A DNA stretch of 64,000 bases from Bryum argenteum (GCA_037043015.1 CM073325.1:1490501-1554500), one strand, 5' to 3'. Shown: positions 11,458 to 22,967, numbered from the stretch's first letter. A program made the numbers and translations. The notes: a model not told the origin generated them from the letters alone.

Positions 11458-11708
11458 CCCCAATTCCGTTAAAATGGCACTATGCCATGTACCATTTTGT
11501 CACACTAGATCTTACATTTGTGCTCATATAAAATGGTATATTCTGTAATATCACAATTTTTTTGTAATATCACTTCTTTATATACATTGTCACTCATTTT
11601 CCCTAATATCACCTTAAAATTCTGTTATATCACATGTTTTTTGAACTACAGTTCAGAAAGTTGAGGTGTGCCATTTTACCCGAATAATGCATTTTAACGG
11701 AATTGAGG
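11458..11708. mobile_element. ~250-bp MITE inside the LysM pseudogene
   Basis: The ends are CCCCAATTCCGTTAAAATG and, in inverse orientation, CCTCAATTCCGTTAAAATG: a 19-bp terminal inverted repeat with one mismatch. The element is absent from the matching place in the parental 3' flank (near 5965), so it inserted after the duplication. It has no coding capacity. I could not identify a target-site duplication, so its superfamily is open. Confidence 0.75.
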
Positions 11709-11990
11709 TTAATGTTAAGTTTAGTGCTTTTCATATGATTCATTGTGTATATTGAGATATTAGCATGTGCACGGTGGCCATGGAGGTTTATATTTGAAGA
11801 AAACTATATTCTACAAATGAACTTTGAGGCCCCATTCTCGAGCAGGAAGAAATTCCTACGGACTATTCCTAGAATAGGATAGTAGTCATGAAGTGTGTTG
11901 AGATTCAAACATTGAAGAATTCAAGGACCAATGCGATACGGATATGGAAAGGTGAATCAACATCAAATCATCCAAATCCATTCATTTTAT

Positions 11991-13552
11991 GAGATATAGC
12001 TTTTGTGTTCATCCAATACCATCCATTCTATGAATAATACTTTTTGTGTTCATTACAAATCAAATGCTTCCACACAGACTAGGATGCTTGATATAGAGAA
12101 ATGGCTATTACTTTATATTAAGATGTGTTAGGACTTAAATTTAAATTACAAGTTGGTATATACTACCATATGGATAAATTTCAACCTTGTACCATCAGTT
12201 GGTATATGCGCAATCACTAAGATTGAATTTGTGAAGTACTTGTCAAACACATGTGTGTAAAATCTATAAAAGCATCAATCATATTAATGATCTTCAATGA
12301 ATCACAAAAGAGAAGGTGAAGATTCAAGGAATATTTTATAAATATCAAAATGGAATGAACATGTATTCATAAACTTTCATCAATCAAAGTATAGTAGTGT
12401 TTCTAAGTTGTGGGTTGTAGGAGAACATGTTTAATTCTAGGGTATATTGATTTAGCCAATTTATGATATGAGTGGAATAGCTTCCACCTTATTTTTGAGG
12501 TCTTTGAAATGCATCATAAATGACCTCGTAAGCATCAAACACAATGAGCTTGGATTTCATTCATCGAGTTGTTTGTTTAATGTCATAACAACTTCATTCA
12601 TAAACCTTACACAACCTTGATTTCCACAACCATGCAAAGTGATTCGCATGAGAAGACAACCCAATGGAGGAAGATAAAGAATGAGTATGTTGCGGCCACC
12701 AGATTTGTACAATTCCTATAAAGTACCACAAAACTAAGTTCGTACAATTATCCAAATTAAGAATTATGTCATCTTGGAAACCATATGTGTATACAACATC
12801 AAAACAATCATTGACCAAATTTGGCCAAATATGTGGATAATTGATACAATCTAGAAGTAGATTATCTAAAAGAATTCATTGAAGTACATAGTATATATAC
12901 AAACATAAGTTTTTGATGAAATTTCATTTTTTATGTCTTAAAAAAATGTTAGAAAAGTTCATTTTGTGAAATTACATGTAGTACATGTACAGATTTGCGA
13001 ACAAGTTCTAGCACTAGATCGATAAGTTGTTCTAGACTGTATCTTTTTTGGGCAAGCCCTTTCACGTTCCGGATCGGATCGGATTAAATATTTTGAGATC
13101 AAATGGAAATATTAAATGCACATGAAAGCATCAATCTTCAAATCTTCAGCAAACTTCAAGATATTGCATAAGCCAATGGATCTTTCTTATTTAGTTAAAT
13201 GCAGCTGCATATAAGAATAAAGAATGTCTTTTATGATTTGTCCTTATAATTGTGTAAGAGAAGGATTGAACATGCATAGACGGCTGCAGTTAGTATCTTC
13301 TGACCAGCCAGACGCCGAGGATGCTAAGTTGACTCCTGTGAGAATGGCATGTCCATGTGCTTGCGGTGACACCTACGGCAGCTGAAGTGGGATGCCAGCT
13401 TTCTGACCTGAAAAACAGCAATACGAGAAGGAAAAGAATTTAAAAAACTTCTTTTACTTTGTAACCCATAAACCGCCCATGAAAGTATTGATCCTTTCCA
13501 GCAACATAAGTAGAACTTGCTCATCACTCGTATTTTTATATCTCTTGTGATC
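11991..13552. other. Intergenic, AT-rich
   Basis: No gene is supported. About 11990-12060 contains two near copies of TCCAATACCATCCATTCTATGA and the related TTTTGTGTTCAT words. The minus-strand frames at 12594-12818 and 13324-13560 lack recognisable domains and have composition like their surroundings. Confidence 0.4.
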
Positions 13553-13945
13553 CAAACCATCTAGACTATCCAAACCATTTAGATCATCCGGACCATTTAG
13601 AGTTTAGACCATTTAGACCATCCGGACCATTTAAACCATCCAAAGTTCCAAACCATCCAAACCATCTAGACCATCTACACCATCTAGACTAGCCTGACCA
13701 TCTACACCATCTACACCATCCAAACCATCTAGACCATCCAGACCATCTAGACCATTTACACCATCTAGACCATTTACACCATTTAGACCATCCAAACCAT
13801 CCAAACCATACAAACCGTCCAAACCATCCAAGCCATCCAAACCATCCAAACCATCCAAGCCACACAAGCCATTCAAACCATCCAAGCCACACAAGCCATC
13901 CAAACCATTCAAGCCATCCAAACCATTCAAGCCATCCAAACCATA
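13553..13945. repeat. 9-bp minisatellite (CCATCYARA)n
   Basis: About 40 units of CCATCCAAA, CCATCTAGA and close variants run for 390 bp. Because the period is a multiple of three, the minus strand stays open and reads as DGL/NGL/DGV repeats over 102 residues. There is no start context, flanking domain or splice evidence, so I treat it as non-coding. Just beyond it (about 14016-14034) is GACGGAGGGAGTACTC, the terminal signature of a Stowaway-like element whose other end is not present nearby. Confidence 0.9.
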
Positions 13946-14542
13946 TGCAACTATATCAATGAGTAATCTAGACCATCAGAAAAATCAACCATTTTCAACG
14001 AATCATGGTGTTTTTCTAAGACGGAGGGAGTACTCTATTAGGTGCTCGTATCGAGGCTCTTCAATCTCTACCTCAACTTGAATATACATACTTCTTTGAT
14101 GCAAGACAATGCTCACTATGAGATCAGATTACATCCTCCTCAACATCATGCAAATAATTGACTTATTCAGGTAACTTACAAATATACATATATACTTCCA
14201 CTATATACAAGGCGATATATCTCTTCACAGAGAGCGTTGATACCCACAGATTGGATGATTTGGATCTGATCCACATAAACATGGTTTTCACCCACACATA
14301 TAGTGAGAGTTATGATAATACATGGGTCTAATGAGTGAGATTATAGTGGTTAAAGTACTCATACACCAATGCCTACTCATATTATAAATTACTTAGGTGT
14401 CATAATTTGTCCTTTCCCATTCACATATTGTCAACTTGTATGAATGCCACGAGTACGAGATAGGAAATAAATCATTCACCTAGTTACTCACAGTTTACCA
14501 AAGCCACCGCCAAGAATATGTTCACACTGTCAACTCTAGTAA

Positions 14543-15103
14543 GAGCTTCTCCAGCGGAGACTCTGGGAGGCCAAGAAAACGGTAACGTGCTGGCAAACTC
14601 AGAAAATAGAATCGCACCGTTAACTCTACAACGGTAGCATGGAAGTCGGGCTCGGCCAAGGAGGCCCCAGGCACGACCAAATCGCAGGATATAGAGAGCT
14701 CTGTATAGAGCACTTAAGAGCTGGTCAAAGCGAATATTCGTGTATTTTGCACCTTTTCGGGAAGGATGGCGGGAAGTGGGAGAGCTTCATCGCATGCTAA
14801 ACCGCTCAAGTCTGGTGCCGCGCTTCTCACCTCTGGACCTGCAGCACCAAAGCCCAAGAAGGGTCGCAATTTCACACCCAAGGAGGAGCAACCATGAGCA
14901 AACTGCTGCAAAGTTGCCCTGTGACAAAGTAAACTGCTGCGAAGTTGCCTTGTGACAGGATAAGGCGGATTTCAGTCTCCTCTGCGAGAGCCACCGATGG
15001 ATGTGGTGCCATTGGTCCGACAAGTCAGACCTTTGCCACATTCCACGAGCTCGGAAGGAGCCTCTGCCAGAGCCATTTCCCAAAGTCTCCGTTGGAGATG
15101 CTC
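14543..15103. mobile_element. Tourist/PIF-Harbinger-type non-autonomous element (561 bp)
   Basis: The left end GAGCTTCTCCAGCGGAGACT pairs with the inverted right end GAGCATCTCCAACGGAGACT. Weaker complementarity extends inwards through the GGCC/GGAGG-rich subterminal parts. The element is flanked by TAA on both sides (14540-14542 and 15104-15106), a 3-bp target duplication typical of PIF/Harbinger. It is GC-richer than its surroundings. The frames inside are not conserved with any protein I recognise. Confidence 0.8.
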
Positions 15104-15106
15104 TAA

Positions 15107-16579
15107 CAGACAGTACCCGGGAAATAAATGTATTTAGCGCCAATAAAACAGAAGTCAAACGATGGTATTCGGACAGAAGTCAGACGATGGTATTCGAACA
15201 GAAGTCATGAACTGGCTCGGACAAAAGTGAAGTAAGCTGCATGACATTTATGACAGAGTCGATGGTGAGTAAGCGAGGAAGTACTTCAAGCGCCTCTTTC
15301 ATCGATCACTTCAGTCTTTCATCCATCACTCCAGTGGCTAGTGAGGAGACCTGTAATGAAAGAGAACATGTCGATCATGGATACACGAGAAAAATGCTAG
15401 TCGCAACGATTGGAAGCTTGCGAGTTCCTTAGGATGTAGATGCGACCATATACAGGAGTAAATTATATTGATATATTGCTCAACCTTAAACCCCTGCACG
15501 ACCACCACAAGCTCAATCGCACCGAGCTCACTACCTCGATGCTCGCTTGGATTCATCTGCAAACTCAGCTTGCAGAGAAGCTATCCTTCTGCACAACAAC
15601 GTATACAATGCTTACGGAAGAATAACATGGGCCCGAACCAGATTAGTCCAATAGTTACAATAACGGTTGTGCGGAGTCAAGGATGTGGAACAATGAAAAT
15701 GGCTAACTAGCCGGCAATGCTTACACTTGTGTCCCTAGAGCCATGAAAATGAAGAGAATGGTGGAGAGGGTGGTGGTACATGAAATCTATGAACTTCATG
15801 CAATTGACAGAGTATCACACAACCTAGTCAACCTATCAAAATCACAAATCAACAAGAAGCAAAATGCTACAAGCAGAAGCGTATTGCTCTTATTTGATCT
15901 TTGTCTGTCAACTCCCCACTCCCCCCCCCCCGCCCTCCCAAAATAAATATTTGCTCTCCACCGCAGATTGATGTCAATAAAACTACATTCCACACACGTA
16001 AGACCCACATTCTTCGTTCACAATGAATTTAACTATGCAACATATAAGAAAATCCTACAACTAATAATCTCATGCGCATAGTAGCAAAGAAATTGTAGCA
16101 AACTGCACCACAATCACATCTGTACTCGCACGATGAGAGATTCGTTCCTGGTATCCCAATTGCCGAACTCCAATTCAATCAGCAACGGAGAGGAAGGTTT
16201 CGAATTCCGTTAAACTGAACCCAAAATCTTCATTAATGAATAAGATTATCTCATTGCAACTTCCTCAGTCACCGATATACAATTGAGCTACACTGCATAA
16301 ACCCTAATTAGCTCGTCCCTGTACTTCGATCTACATCATGTGCTCCTTGCGAAGAAGTTCAATCAGCAACAGCACTTGCCAACAAAGACCTTCCTCCCAG
16401 CGAAAGATGAAGTCAACATCCGAAAATGCTGAAATGCTGATACCTAAACAGTGACTGATGAATAAGACCACTACATAGCAATTTTCTAAGTCACCGATTT
16501 ACAAGCGCTGTTGACTTTTTTCTCCAATCTACATCTTGCGCGTTTGATGAAGGAAGTATATGTTCAATGCTTGGCCACC
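15107..16579. other. Intergenic between the Harbinger MITE and the DsbA-like gene
   Basis: A 27-bp direct repeat (ACAGAAGTCA(A/G)ACGATGGTA with TTCG) occurs at 15149-15203. A run of C lies at about 15925-15936. The nearer part should hold the 3' UTR of the DsbA-like gene. No further gene is supported. Confidence 0.4.
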
Positions 16580-17275
16580 TTATTGGCAGCCGTCCCTCGT
16601 GCAGGCGCCTGTGGGCGCAGCGGCAGCGGCGGCCTGCTGGCTCTCAGCAGCGGCATCAAAAGCCTTGAGAAAAGCTTCAGGAGGCTGAGCACCGGAGATT
16701 TGGTACCGCCCATCAATAACAAAATGGGGCACACCGGAAACGCCGCGATGAAACTGGCGCTCGGAGGTGAGGACTTCCTTCAACCCAGCCTGCGGATCCT
16801 CAAGATAAGCCCGGGCGCCGTCCACGCCCACCTTGTCTGCGGCCGCCACCAGCACCTCTCGGTCACCAATATACTTCTCCTGCGTGAAAAAATTCAAAAA
16901 AAGCTCCTCCACGAGCGCGTTCTGCTTCGCCAAGCTCTGCCGCCCCGCCAATTCAATCAGCCGGTGACTATCCAACGTGCTCCCCGTCTTGCCACCCATC
17001 GAGTACTTGTATCCCAACTGCGCGAACGCGCCCCCCACCCGGTCCAAGATCATCTGCATCCGCCCCGCGCCGAATTTCGCCTTGTAATGCTCCAATTTGT
17101 TAACCCCCTCTTTCGGCGCGTCCGGGTTTAAAAAGAATGGGTGCCATCGAACCTCCACGGAGTACTTGTCTTTGCTTGCTGCGATTGCTTGCTCCAAGTG
17201 CTTCTTCCCGATGAAGCACCAGGGGCAGATCGTGTCCGAGGTCACGTCCACTTGTATCACCTTCTTCGTCGCCAT
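16580..17275 (-). CDS. DsbA/FrnE-family thioredoxin-fold oxidoreductase
   Basis: This is an intronless frame of 231 residues from the ATG at 17275; the frame is open further upstream but without an ATG. The N-terminal strand VIQVDVTSDTICPWC carries the redox CPWC (residues 17-20) at the start of the thioredoxin fold. The helical insertion (about 50-150) is typical of the 2-hydroxychromene isomerase/FrnE branch of DsbA. GVPHFVIDGRY (181-191) supplies the cis-Pro loop (Pro183) opposite the active site. The C-terminal 25 residues are Ala-rich with two extra Cys. No signal peptide is visible, so a cytosolic location is likely. Flowering plants have homologues of this FrnE-like type. The gene is much more GC-rich than its flanks and has no intron, in contrast to most neighbours. 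That would fit an old bacterial or retrocopied origin, but the homologues in other plants argue against a recent transfer. Confidence 0.88.
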   Translation of the reverse strand: MATKKVIQVDVTSDTICPWCFIGKKHLEQAIAASKDKYSVEVRWHPFFLNPDAPKEGVNKLEHYKAKFGAGRMQMILDRVGGAFAQLGYKYSMGGKTGSTLDSHRLIELAGRQSLAKQNALVEELFLNFFTQEKYIGDREVLVAAADKVGVDGARAYLEDPQAGLKEVLTSERQFHRGVSGVPHFVIDGRYQISGAQPPEAFLKAFDAAAESQQAAAAAAPTGACTRDGCQ

Positions 17276-18463
17276 TGCTGCTATGAACCTGCGCCCCAAC
17301 CCGGCTATTGTGATGAAATGGAAATAAGGTTTTCAGATGGGAAGGATTTGATGCCTGCGAATTGTGTTTAACGAGGCCACTGCGAGCTGCGTAATGGAAT
17401 TTATAGGGGTAATTGACGGCGGGTGGGTGTCCGAAAGCGTGCTCGAAAGTCGCAATGTAACAGGGGAGAGCTTCGCCTGAACCATCCTGCCTTCCGATGA
17501 CTGCGCCGCAAGGATGACTTAATTCATCTCATCAGTACAATATTCATCCAATGGTAATCCATGCTAATGGTAACCGATTTCAAAGTCTTGGTTCCAGACG
17601 TAACTTATACTAAGGTGACCAATAATGGCGCAATTTTCGACAGGGAGATCTACTGAGATGTTACTAGTGCAAGCAATTCTCGTGCATGGGAAAAATTAGT
17701 AGAGAGCTAGAGTATGCGGTATCATTATTTCTGAACTCTTCTACAATGAGTTAAAAATATGTTGAAGCTGTTAATATAGGCGTTCCCAAATAGTACCCTA
17801 AACCCTATTTTGGACTGTAGGCTTCATGAACCTCCTGCATTACAAAAATGTATCGAGTCTAAAAGGCCTGCTTCTTGTATTACCGGTAATCTACACCTTC
17901 AAAACATGCACTCAATAGAGACAGAATGCTTTACAGAAAAGTAAGAATAGCCATTTTGAAATCATAAGAAGCTAGTGTGTAAGGTGTCCACTGTAGGAGT
18001 GGCTTTGTTCGATCAATTGATTTCTATGTGAGCAGAATCGAGCCCTGCCGTGGTGCCAAGTCCACATCCCAGATCCTCGAAGAGAGTAACCTCGCTTGCA
18101 CCCTCAATTTACAAAGACGAGTTTCCATTTTCTCGTACCTTCCGTCGCGGAGCTGTCGGTGCGCCCCATTACTTCAATTCGGCGTTCCAATTCTTGTGGC
18201 TTGCAATATCCTTTCGATTTAGCTGCTCCGACCGAGATCATCGCGCTGGGCTTCGCTCACTTTTTATTTTCATAAATCTCGCTGGTACTGTCATTAGACC
18301 AACTAGGGTTTCCTCTTCCATCCTGAAATCAGGTGATCACAAAAGTTAGAAGTCCGGTACAGGTGAAGAATCTCAAATTCCAGAATGCGGGAATCAATCA
18401 GGGTGTGAGTGTTTGGGCGAGCGGTAAAGACTAGAGTGCCGCGTTCGGTGTTCGTTGGAAGCG
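17276..18463. promoter_or_regulatory. Divergent intergenic region between the DsbA-like gene and MED18, with a duplicated leader
   Basis: The two genes are transcribed away from this 1.2-kb region. The MED18-side part (about 18003-18262) is homologous to about 21186-21440 upstream of the next gene. Shared blocks include GTGGTGCCAAGT, CAGATC, ACCTCGCT(T/A)GCACCCTCAA, GAGTTTCC, TTCTCG-ACCTTCC and GGTGCG(C/T)CCCA-TACTTC. Blocks are collinear with small gaps. The segment probably contains the core promoter and 5' UTR. Confidence 0.6.
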
Positions 18464-20226
18464 ATGGAGTGCGTGGTTCAAGGCATCTTGGAAGCTAAGG
18501 TCGGTTAATTATTCAACCCTTACTTCATTTCGTACAGGATTTCGACGTCAACCGCATTTTTGCTCCATGGCCACCTGCGGTCGATATAGTAGATTTAACC
18601 GGTAGTCACACTCTGTTTTCTCAAAAGTAGTAGCACGTTGGCGATTATGTAGACGCAATGCGGAACCGTGACATTGAAGCTATATCCAGCCGCTTGAAAT
18701 GTTTCTGTAGAATACTTACGTTTACTTGTGCCCCAGTATTGTGGCGTGTTTCTTAGTAGAATTCAAAGGAATTACTAGCCACTTGTCTGTCGAACTCTTG
18801 TACGGAGGCCAGTATCAGCAGATTTTCCCATAGTGGAGTTGTTTCTGCAGTAATTTAAATTGCAGTCGTTAGTACTTTGGGAGTTTTACATTTTCTATTT
18901 TTCAGCAGTGGTAGTGTCTCTTGTCTTATTTCTGCTTCTGAGCTAGTTCTTGCCTTGTATCGATCACTTCTAATGTTCGTCATTCCTCTCTCTACCAGCA
19001 CGTGGATGCGCTCGAAGTTTTGTTGCAGGGGCTCTCTGGTGGGCTCCGAGAAACAATTAAAGTACACGAGATGTGTTTGAAGACCGGGCCCAGTTTAGGT
19101 ACCGCACAAGGAACTTCTCTGCAGCTGAATTGAGAGGGGATACTGGAATGCAAGGTCTATTTACTGATACTTTCTTCTGCAGGTGCGGTGGCTTCGGAAG
19201 TCCATCTATGCTGCTCGCTAGCCCAGCCGGAACCTGTCTGGTATGTTAGTCAGTCCTGTGATAACATCATTCAATTTTGGTTAAATATCGAGGAACCGTT
19301 GTTAGCAATTCTTATCATATGCAGGAGTGCAGTAGTCGAATCATCTGAATACGGACCACGACATCCTCTAACCGCGAGATCTTCTGTATCTGATATCATC
19401 AGTCAGAATCTTTGTTTACTGGTGAAGGGTTTAGGGTTTAGATCTGGACCTAAAAAGACTACGACTCTTTCTTTGTTAGAATAGCTTCTGATGTATTGTC
19501 GCATGTGACCCAAGGCAGGTCAGTGCGTCATGTAGGTGGTGCAATGCGAGGAGCTGGAGCAGAGCAGCTTCCTGCTGTGGTGCGTCCCGTTCTAGAAGCT
19601 GAGATCAGTAACAATGCACTTCGCTTCATGTATGCACTTGGCTACAAGCTGGACTACGAAATGCTTCGAACAGGCTTTTCGTTTCAGCTGCACAGAACAG
19701 TGCCCATCGCTGTTACCATCACCATAGCTGTGACGGCTTTGCACAGATTGCCTAAGACTCATGCAGTCGATGACGTACAGCCAATCACACCGGGCTTGCA
19801 AATGGTCCATCTCTCAGCTCCTGCCTCTCCTGACAACTACACCGATGTTGTGAATGCCATTTCCGCTTTGGCTGAACACTTGGCTCCGTAAGCTCTTCCC
19901 CATTCCTCGTAGAGTATATATTCATGCTAATATTTCAGAAAGAACTAGTTATTTGGGCGTTAACTCCGGTCTGTGGAAAGTTGGGGGAAGTCTCTGAAAT
20001 TGTAGTGCAAGCCTTTCTTCGGTGCTACATTTGTGAATCTGCAGTACTAGTGAAGGTCAAGAGTTGCTTTAATTTATTGATGTCCGGGTGATCCACTGAT
20101 TCACTGTTTGTGGTATACAGCCTTGTGCATCTTTCGAAGCCTGGTGTACCTGCCGGTATTGTCCCAACTGCTTCCACTGCTGCAGCTGCCCTTATCTCAA
20201 GAGGTGGCATTACTAAAGTACTGTGA
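18464..20226 (+). CDS. MED18: Mediator complex subunit 18 (head module)
   Basis: Five exons join in frame: 18464-18499, 18999-19098, 19183-19240, 19519-19887 and 20121-20226. They give 222 residues, close to the roughly 219 of Arabidopsis MED18. The N-terminus MECVVQGILEAK and the blocks HVDALEVLLQGLSG, VHEMCLKTGPSLG, SVRHVGGAMRGAGAEQLPAV, NALRFMYALGYKLDYEMLRT, TPGLQMVHLSAPASPDNY and LVHLSKPGV-GIVPTA follow the plant MED18 pattern throughout. MED18 sits in the Mediator head and forms part of the movable jaw with MED20. It links transcription factors to RNA polymerase II in the nucleus and in plants also affects flowering, defence and termination. There is a slight expansion after HRTVPIAVTITIAVTAL relative to Arabidopsis. 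The leader is shared with the downstream gene. Confidence 0.95.
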
Positions 20227-21185
20227 GGAAGGGACACCCGAAATCTCTGATAAGGTCTCCCCTTGGGCTGCCCTTTGAAACTATCTGGTAATTGTGGATG
20301 AGGAAGGATGTAGTGTTAGGCTGAAGACAGAAGGATGCAATTGAACATTTTGTAGAGTTTAGTCAGATATTCTTTGTGTATGAATGGTCCTCGACCCATA
20401 CGTAGGAAACATATGCTGAGTGTAAGGTATTTCAGAACTCATCATTTCCGTCGACGAACAGTTGGGGTAGAGAAAATGTGCCTCAATCTAGGTTCTCTTT
20501 TTCATTTGCAGAGTCCTCCACTACATGGAGTTTCACCTATTATAACATGCCTTGTCCGATTGCCTCAAGTAGTTTGTTGGACTCATCAAGTGCAATCCTT
20601 AGCAACTGCCTCAAGTCGATTCTCCAACATAGGGCGATGATGTACCACCATAATCATGATTATTTTGAAAAAATCAGTCTCGTGTCTTTGAACTCCAGGT
20701 ACATCTGATACATTTGACAAGACTAATATCGTCATCGAACAGGTTTACTCACCAATTTCCCAATTTCCTTTACATGTGTCAATGAAAGTAGTGACTCACA
20801 TTCACTTGTGACAAATGAAAGTAGTGACTCACATTCACTTGAGTCACATTCACTTGAACAGCTAGTCATCATGTCAAAGGAAAAGAGAGGCTAACTCATA
20901 AAATACAACATAGAGGAGATGGTCCACTTAATTTGCGAGTGCCGCATGTGATAAGAGAATAGAGTGAGGGTAAAATAGGATGAAGGCAAATGATTATTTA
21001 TGCCCCCACTTGTCCCCTCGATCAACAAGGGCTCATGTATGCAAGTCTTTTATATACAATCCTAAGTTATATTGTTTTGGACTATAACATATGGGTGTAA
21101 ATTAAGATATTGAACCCAAAAAATAAAACAAAAGCATTATATGTATGTCACACATGTATAATCTAGGTGGTAAATATTACCGTCG
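20227..21185. other. MED18 3' flank and intergenic region
   Basis: At 20784-20860 there are two and a half copies of a unit containing AATGAAAGTAGTGACTCAC and ATTCACTTGTGAC. No gene is supported. The short frames near 20374-20708 are out of step with any splice model I could make. Confidence 0.4.
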
Positions 21186-21440
21186 ATCGATCAGATTAAT
21201 TTCCAGGCAAGCAGAACAGATGTGGTGCCAAGTAAGCAGAATCCAGGTCCGCATACCAGATCTGTAAAAAAAAGGACCTCGCTAGCACCCTCAACATGAG
21301 AGAAGAGTTTCCGTCTTCTCGAACCTTCCATCGTTCAGTTGTTGGTGCGTCCCAATACTTCGATTCAACGTTGCAATTCTTTCGTGCTGAACAATCCTCG
21401 CAATCAAGGTAATCACGCTGATCTCCACTTATTTACCAAG
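21186..21440 (+). promoter_or_regulatory. Second copy of the MED18-type leader, upstream of the Mal d 1-associated gene
   Basis: This segment is collinear with 18003-18262. Both copies lie upstream of, and in the same orientation as, a nearby start codon (about 150 bp away here, about 200 bp at MED18). The coding regions that follow are unrelated, so only the upstream DNA was duplicated. Short indels and many substitutions show an old event. Confidence 0.65.
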
Positions 21441-21586
21441 TTTTTGAATTTCGCCGTTGAATTGTAGAGCAAGGGCTCAATTAGGTTTTCCGCTTCATTG
21501 GTGTGCTCATAAGAGTCGGAATGTTGGTGCAGGTGAATTCGAATTGTCGAAAATCGTACTTGATCAGAGACTCAGCGGTATCAAGT

Positions 21587-22967
21587 ATGGATGTGAGGTT
21601 AATGGCGGTGAGTGAAGAAAGAAACGGAGAGTTTTCGAAAGGTGATGGCAGCGGTTTTTCGCGGAAATTTGATCCGAACGATCCCTGCACCTACAGTACT
21701 ATTCGCAAGTACAAATGTTTCCTCGATAATGGAGAGCAGAAGTGCGAACGAACGGAGCAATTGCTGCGACGATGTCCTGGCCAGTAAGATTGACGTGCTT
21801 TCTAATTTTAGGGTTAGAAACACTATGGGATTTTAAACTTGCTAGGGGAATATCTTTGTGCCTCGCAAAATTCTGTAGAATTCTGCTTTGTCGACCATGA
21901 ATTATCATTTTGCATGGTTGTAACACTCAAGAGGAAAGGATCGGAAGTTTAGTAATCATGATATTGTTACAGGATAGGAAGAAGATCGAAGCTTTTCTGT
22001 GTCCATCTATCAAGTGATTGAAATAGTATCAGTCTCTGGAAGGAATTTATTTTTACCGCGAGGATGATTGAGTTTGTCGAGGCGATTACAGTGGACATAT
22101 AGCATGTCCTGTATGGTTAACAGGGTACAGTAGTCTATGCGCCGCGGTCTAGATGATACGCTTCCTCATGACCAATCTCCACAATCAAGTCAGGAATAGC
22201 TTTTGGTTCTGGATGTCTTCATGTATGTGTGACCGTACTTTGTTGCTGTGTAGCGCAGGCCTGTAGAAGTGGTGGAGTCTGAAACTGAATATACGCAAGG
22301 TGATGCAGCGAGTGGGAGCACATCATCTTGGGGTGAAGAGAACGACGGAGCTTTAGCAATTCCAAGACCAAGAGGGTTTGAGAGGCAGCCGTGGAGTAGT
22401 ACAGTTCCGAAGCCCACTATTGAACCGGATTGGCCCCGGGGGTTCAGACCGAGGGACTCCGAATCTCCCTCTGCTCGAGTGCCTGGAGGTTTTACTGGAT
22501 TTGGAGGCATCATGGATGCTCTTGAGGATGTTGTGAGGGAGACGGAGGACATGGCACAAAGCTTTCTCCATGTAAGAAACTTCGTCTCCTGCTTATCAAA
22601 TGACTGGTGATATGTTAATCTTATTCAATTCAAAGGTGTTATCTAGTTTCCTCAGAGTATATCCAATTCACAAATCTGGGTCGGTAACTCTCTCACATTA
22701 GTGTTGAATGTAAGTTCAGATGCTAAGTTATTAAGTTACTCATGAGTTCTTACGATCATCTGTATCGCGGTGTAGGTATTTGGACTTGATGGAGACGAAG
22801 CAAAGAAATCAGGCAACCCATTTGATCGTTGGTTTGGAGGCGACATGTTCGGAGGATCTGATAGGAGGTTCCCAGGACGATCAGATTCCAATTCAAGCAG
22901 CCGCGCAGCGCAATCGACACCATCGAAACCGGATCATATAGACCCGAAGGATATTCGCGAGGTTTAA
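21587..22967 (+). CDS. Fra a 1 / Mal d 1-associated protein homologue
   Basis: Three exons join in frame: 21587-21783, 22259-22571 and 22776-22967. They give 233 residues. The diagnostic block is CERTEQLLRRCPG, completed across the first intron by QPVEVVESETEYTQ, which matches the CEKTEQLLRRC-GRPVEVVES core of plant Mal d 1-/Fra a 1-associated proteins. Those were found as partners of PR-10 allergens in apple and strawberry; their biochemical role is not established. The middle is Pro/Arg-rich. A helix, GIMDALEDVVRETEDMAQSF, is followed by a conserved-looking NPFDRWFGG and a Ser-rich, polar tail. The protein appears soluble, with no signal peptide or membrane segment. An alternative start at 21602 would remove five residues. 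Confidence 0.85.

Larger units (their letters stand above)
10568..11990 (+). pseudogene. Truncated, decayed duplicate of the LysM locus
   Basis: This stretch copies the region 4411-6225 in the same orientation. It retains the very end of exon 1, intron 1, exon 2 (10830-10912: NPREAREMAEGREPERLKEGG), intron 2 and exon 3 (about 11062-11145: AQPAQIFPELQGWLVR). It then jumps to the 3' UTR (GAGCATG-TGGTAGTTGTACATTT) and flank. Exons 4-7, which hold both LysM modules, are missing, and the exon-1 transit sequence upstream is absent, so it cannot make the parental protein. The 3' part is split by a MITE at 11458-11708, and a short perfect hairpin sits where the LysM exons were lost. Divergence is substantial, so the duplication is not recent. 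Confidence 0.85.

Noticed and set aside
13631-13939. 102-residue minus-strand frame of DGL/NGL repeats
   Set aside because: It is a consequence of the 9-bp minisatellite period; there is no start context, flanking domain or splice signal.
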